Part shown: positions 6,135-8,700 of the stretch, one piece after another | How the letters are laid out: each line of letters starts with the position of its first letter | Numbering within the stretch: the stretch's first letter is position 1 | Assembly (NCBI GenBank): GCA_947446155.1 | Contig: CANFFZ010000087.1 | Coordinates: forward strand, 1-8,700 | Length of the DNA: 8,700 nt | Source: Chloroflexota bacterium | Lineage (GTDB): Bacteria; Chloroflexota; Dehalococcoidia; UBA2979 | Direction: 5' to 3' | Program-made: the position numbers and the translations under genes | Notes under the pieces: model-generated | Database searches by the model: none | Seen by the model: only the letters and a program-made list of their open reading frames with translations | Told to the model about the DNA's origin: nothing

Positions 6135-7333
6135 CGACCCACACGCCCGAGGCGACCGTCCCGGACGAGTTCGGCCACTTCGGTGAGTTCGGCGGTCAGT
6201 ACGTCCCCGAGACGCTGATGCCCGCGCTCGCCGAACTCGAAGTCGCCTACCACGAGGCGCTGCACGACCCCGCCTTCCTCGCCGAGTTGGACGGGCTGCT
6301 CCGCGACTACGTCGGGCGACCCTCGCCACTCACGCACACGGCTCGGCTGTCTGCCGAGGTCGGAGCGAAGGTCTACCTGAAGCGCGAGGACCTGAACCAC
6401 ACGGGCGCGCACAAGATCAACGCCGTCATCGCGCAAGGTTTGCTCGCGCGGAAGATGGGAAAGCGTCGCATCATCGCGGAGACCGGCGCCGGCCAGCACG
6501 GCGTCGCGACGGCGACGGTCTGTGCCCTCTTTGGCCTCGACTGCATTGTCTATATGGGCGAGGAGGACATCCGTCGCCAGTCGCTCAACGTCTTAAAGAT
6601 GAAGGTGCTGGGCGCCGAGGTGCGCCCCGTCTCCTCGGGTTCACGCACGCTGAAGGACGCGACGAACGAGGCGATCCGCGATTGGGTCACGAACGTCCGC
6701 GACACCTACTACATCATCGGTTCGGTGGTGGGGCCGCATCCGTACCCCGCGATGGTGCGCGACTTCCAGGCCGTCATCGGCAACGAGGCCCGCGAACAGA
6801 TCCTCGCGAAAGAGGGGCGTCTGCCGACGATCGCCGTGGCGTGCGTCGGTGGCGGCTCCAATGCGATGGGGCTCTTCCACGCCTTCCGCGACGACCCCGT
6901 GCGCCTGATCGGTGTCGAGGCGGCTGGGGAAGGCCTCGACAAGCACCACGCGGCGACGCTGGGGAAGGGCCGTCCGGGCGTGCTACACGGCGCGCGCTCG
7001 TTCCTGCTGCAGGACGCCAACGGCCAGGTGCAGGAGGCGCACTCGATCTCCGCTGGCCTCGACTACCCCGGCGTCGGCCCGGAGCACGCCTACCTGAAGA
7101 TCAGCGAGCGCGCCGAGTACCGCTCCGTCACTGACGACGAAGCACTCGAGGCACTGCAGAAACTCTCCCGCCTCGAAGGGATCATCCCGGCGCTGGAGAG
7201 CAGCCACGCCGTGGCACAGGTGATCAAGATGAAGGGCACGTTCCGCCCGGACGACCTCGTGATCATCAACCTCTCCGGTCGAGGTGACAAAGACATGAAT
7301 ACCGTCGCTGAGGCCCTCGGCGTCACCGTCTAG
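6131..7333 (+). CDS. trpB: Tryptophan synthase beta chain
   Basis: TrpB (400 residues) makes tryptophan from indole and serine with pyridoxal phosphate. The ATG overlaps the trpF stop and GGAGG lies at 6119-6123 region, a good ribosome binding site. [17 protein letters not shown] is the typical N terminus. The PLP lysine is K95 in HTGAHKIN, the general-base glutamate is E117 in ETGAGQHG, the phosphate-binding loop is GGGSNA at about 240-245, and the ring-nitrogen serine is S382 in SGRGDKD. These features and the length identify the TrpB1 type, which normally works in an alpha2-beta2 complex with TrpA and receives indole through a channel, not the longer stand-alone TrpB2 type. No trpA follows. 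Its TAG stop overlaps the stop of the opposite-strand gene within CTAG at 7330-7333. Confidence 0.98.
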   Translation: MTTHTPEATVPDEFGHFGEFGGQYVPETLMPALAELEVAYHEALHDPAFLAELDGLLRDYVGRPSPLTHTARLSAEVGAKVYLKREDLNHTGAHKINAVIAQGLLARKMGKRRIIAETGAGQHGVATATVCALFGLDCIVYMGEEDIRRQSLNVLKMKVLGAEVRPVSSGSRTLKDATNEAIRDWVTNVRDTYYIIGSVVGPHPYPAMVRDFQAVIGNEAREQILAKEGRLPTIAVACVGGGSNAMGLFHAFRDDPVRLIGVEAAGEGLDKHHAATLGKGRPGVLHGARSFLLQDANGQVQEAHSISAGLDYPGVGPEHAYLKISERAEYRSVTDDEALEALQKLSRLEGIIPALESSHAVAQVIKMKGTFRPDDLVIINLSGRGDKDMNTVAEALGVTV

Positions 7334-7989
7334 GGGAATGCCGGCAGCCCCCACTCGCGCGGGTCGAACTCGTCGAGGTGGGCAATGACTCGATGCGCCC
7401 CGGCTACGAGGCCCTCGTGGCCCGCTTCAGGAAGCGCGACGACCCACATCCCGGCCGCCAGCGCGCCTTGCACGCCCAACGGCGCGTCCTCGAGCACCAG
7501 GCAGACCTGTGGTGTCCCACCGATGCGTCGCGCCGCCTCAAGGAAGATGTCCGGCGCGGGCTTGCCATGCTCCACGTCCTCTGAGGTCACGATGGCGTCG
7601 AACGACGCAAACCACTCCGGCTGGGCCACCCGCTTCGCCTCGAGCGAGTGGCGCATCGAGGATGTCGCGATCGCCTGCGGCACGCCGTGCTTCCTCAAGT
7701 GGGTGGTGAGCGCGAGCGCGCCCCGGGTGGGCTGCGCCGTCGCGAACAACGAGACGAGGCGCGCGTCACGCTCGGCTGCGAACGCCTCGGGCGTCATCGG
7801 GATTCCCGTCATCTCCACGAGGACGCGCGCCGCGACTGGCGTCGGGCGCCCGATCATCGCGGCTCGCAACTCGACGGGCAGCGACGCGCCATAGCGGTCG
7901 AGGATCTCCTGTGTCGCGAGGCGGTACAGCGGCTCGGTGTCGAGCAGCGTGCCATCGAGGTCGTAGATGACGTGTGTGATCCGCTGCAT
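7330..7989 (-). CDS. HAD-superfamily phosphatase (HDHD1/PUDP-like)
   Basis: The 219-residue protein is a haloacid dehalogenase-type phosphatase with a helical C1 cap. Motif I is D10-L-D12-G-T, where D10 is the nucleophile and D12 the acid/base. Motif II is T109/S110 in IATSS, motif III is K143 in HGKPAPDIF, and motif IV is E167-D168 in LVLEDAP. All catalytic residues are present. From memory the whole sequence, including [22 protein letters not shown] and the GLPAF end, strongly recalls human HDHD1/PUDP (pseudouridine-5'-phosphatase) and the related yeast sugar/glycerol phosphatases, so a small phosphorylated sugar or nucleoside is the likely substrate; the exact one cannot be read from sequence. 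The ATG at 7989 is chosen because it places motif I at the usual distance; upstream AAGGGCGG is a weak ribosome binding site. The frame stays open much further upstream but encodes low-complexity antisense sequence. Confidence 0.93.
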   Translation of the reverse strand: MQRITHVIYDLDGTLLDTEPLYRLATQEILDRYGASLPVELRAAMIGRPTPVAARVLVEMTGIPMTPEAFAAERDARLVSLFATAQPTRGALALTTHLRKHGVPQAIATSSMRHSLEAKRVAQPEWFASFDAIVTSEDVEHGKPAPDIFLEAARRIGGTPQVCLVLEDAPLGVQGALAAGMWVVALPEAGHEGLVAGAHRVIAHLDEFDPREWGLPAFP

Positions 7990-8076
7990 CCGTCCGCCCT
8001 TCGCAGCGAGCGTACCCGCGAGTGCCTCCGGGGTCGCCGGTGTAGCCTGAATCTGCCACGCACCCTCGGAGGGCCG
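7990..8076. other. Divergent intergenic region
   Basis: These 87 bases separate the HAD gene (-) from the protease gene (+), so promoters for both are expected here. I see no convincing -35/-10 pair on either strand in this GC-rich sequence. GGAGG at 8068-8072 serves the protease start. Confidence 0.5.
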
Positions 8077-8700
8077 GTGTCCGACTCCCCCACGCTTGCT
8101 GCACCACGGCCGCCCGCGATCTGGCGGATGTCCGACCTCGCCCTCGGCCTGGGGCTGGCTGGCCTCGGTTTCCTGGTGCTCATTGGCGCTCTCTTCGGCG
8201 CGTCGATCGTGATCGATGTCGCCCCGGAGGATGACACGCAGGCGGCCGCCCTGATCGCGGCGGTCGTGACCGTGCTCTTCGAGGCGTGGCTCGGCGTCAC
8301 CGTCTGGCTCCTCGCCCGCCGTCGACGGCTCGTCGAGGGCGACCTCGGCCTCGCGCAGACCGGATCGGTGCGGTGGGCTGCGTACGCCGTCGCCGCCGCT
8401 TACCTGACGCTCGTCGTGTACGCGCTCGTGGTCGCGGCCATCGAACGGCTGACCGCGGCTGACCTCGGCGCGCTGAAGCAAGGCAACGGGATCCCGGAGT
8501 CGCTGGGCAACACCCCGCTCGTGATGGGCATCCTCGGCGTTGTCATTGTCGTGGCGGCGCCGCTGGGTGAGGAGCTGTTCTTTCGGGCGTTCCTCTTCCG
8601 TGCCCTGTCGGGGCGATTCGGACTCGTCGCTGGCCTGCTGCTCTCCGGCCTGCTGTTCGGGGCGTTCCACACGAACGTCGGCGTGTTCATCCCGTTCTTC
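8077..8700 (+). CDS. CPBP-family intramembrane glutamic protease (3' truncated by window)
   Basis: The frame is open to the window end, with 208 codons visible and the C terminus missing. The GTG start has GGAGG four bases upstream; an ATG at 8128 (residue 18) is an alternative with a weaker site. Hydrophobic stretches at about residues 20-43, 60-82, 103-124, 150-163 and 178-196 indicate a polytopic membrane protein. The diagnostic motifs of the CPBP (CAAX protease and bacteriocin-processing, Abi) family are EELFFR at 165-170, carrying the catalytic glutamate pair and the arginine, and FGAFH at 194-198. The third and fourth motifs would lie past the window. Bacterial members process or degrade membrane or secreted peptides; many have no known substrate. 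It is divergent from the HAD gene and has no evident link with tryptophan synthesis. Confidence 0.92.
   Translation, partial: MSDSPTLAAPRPPAIWRMSDLALGLGLAGLGFLVLIGALFGASIVIDVAPEDDTQAAALIAAVVTVLFEAWLGVTVWLLARRRRLVEGDLGLAQTGSVRWAAYAVAAAYLTLVVYALVVAAIERLTAADLGALKQGNGIPESLGNTPLVMGILGVVIVVAAPLGEELFFRAFLFRALSGRFGLVAGLLLSGLLFGAFHTNVGVFIPFF

Noticed and set aside
7990..8076. Promoters for the divergent HAD and protease genes
   Set aside because: Only loose matches such as TAGCCT at 8043-8048 are present, with no properly spaced -35 partner.
7990..8670. Upstream extension of the - strand HAD frame over the protease gene
   Set aside because: It is antisense to a clear CPBP protease and encodes charged low-complexity sequence; the HAD fold begins at the ATG at 7989.
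1..8700. CRISPR array, insertion sequence, prophage or defence island
   Set aside because: No spaced direct repeats, transposase or integrase motifs or phage genes are visible; the window looks like ordinary chromosomal biosynthesis DNA.

Overview
This window holds a nearly complete tryptophan biosynthesis operon on the + strand, headed by a tryptophan-specific T-box riboswitch. Past the operon lie a HAD phosphatase gene on the - strand and the start of a membrane protease gene on the + strand. The DNA is GC-rich with dense, overlapping genes. A transcriptional Trp T-box, a dedicated trpF (most Actinobacteria use PriA for both HisA and TrpF reactions) and the gene complement suggest a GC-rich member of Chloroflexota (Dehalococcoidia-like) or a related phylum. 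This placement is an inference; no rRNA or other taxonomic marker is present.

Region 1-286 is the T-box leader. Stem I can be folded base by base and presents UGG (Trp) in the specifier loop. The antiterminator carries a UGGC bulge that fits a tRNA with discriminator G73, as in bacterial tRNA-Trp. It is mutually exclusive with an 11-bp terminator hairpin followed by a U-rich tract. Bases 287-464 form an unusually long spacer between terminator and trpE, with GC-rich hairpins and one doubtful 37-codon reading frame.

Region 465-7333 reads trpE, a NUDIX-like/DinB-like fusion gene, trpG, trpD, trpC, trpF, trpB. Most junctions are ATGA, GTGA or TAATG overlaps, so the genes are probably one translationally coupled transcript. 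Together they convert chorismate to indole-glycerol phosphate and then, by TrpB, indole plus serine to tryptophan. trpA is missing from its expected place after trpB. The fusion gene between trpE and trpG has no known role in tryptophan synthesis. Its NUDIX box has lost the metal-binding glutamates, its DinB-type His triad is intact, and it is much richer in Trp than most of its neighbours. TrpF carries an internal insertion and a C-terminal tail encoded by a 9-bp tandem repeat.

Region 7330-8700 holds a HAD phosphatase whose stop codon overlaps the trpB stop tail-to-tail in the palindrome CTAG, then a short divergent intergenic region, then a CPBP-family intramembrane protease cut by the window end.

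The strongest items for follow-up are the NUDIX/DinB gene embedded in the operon, the displaced trpA and the modified TrpF.
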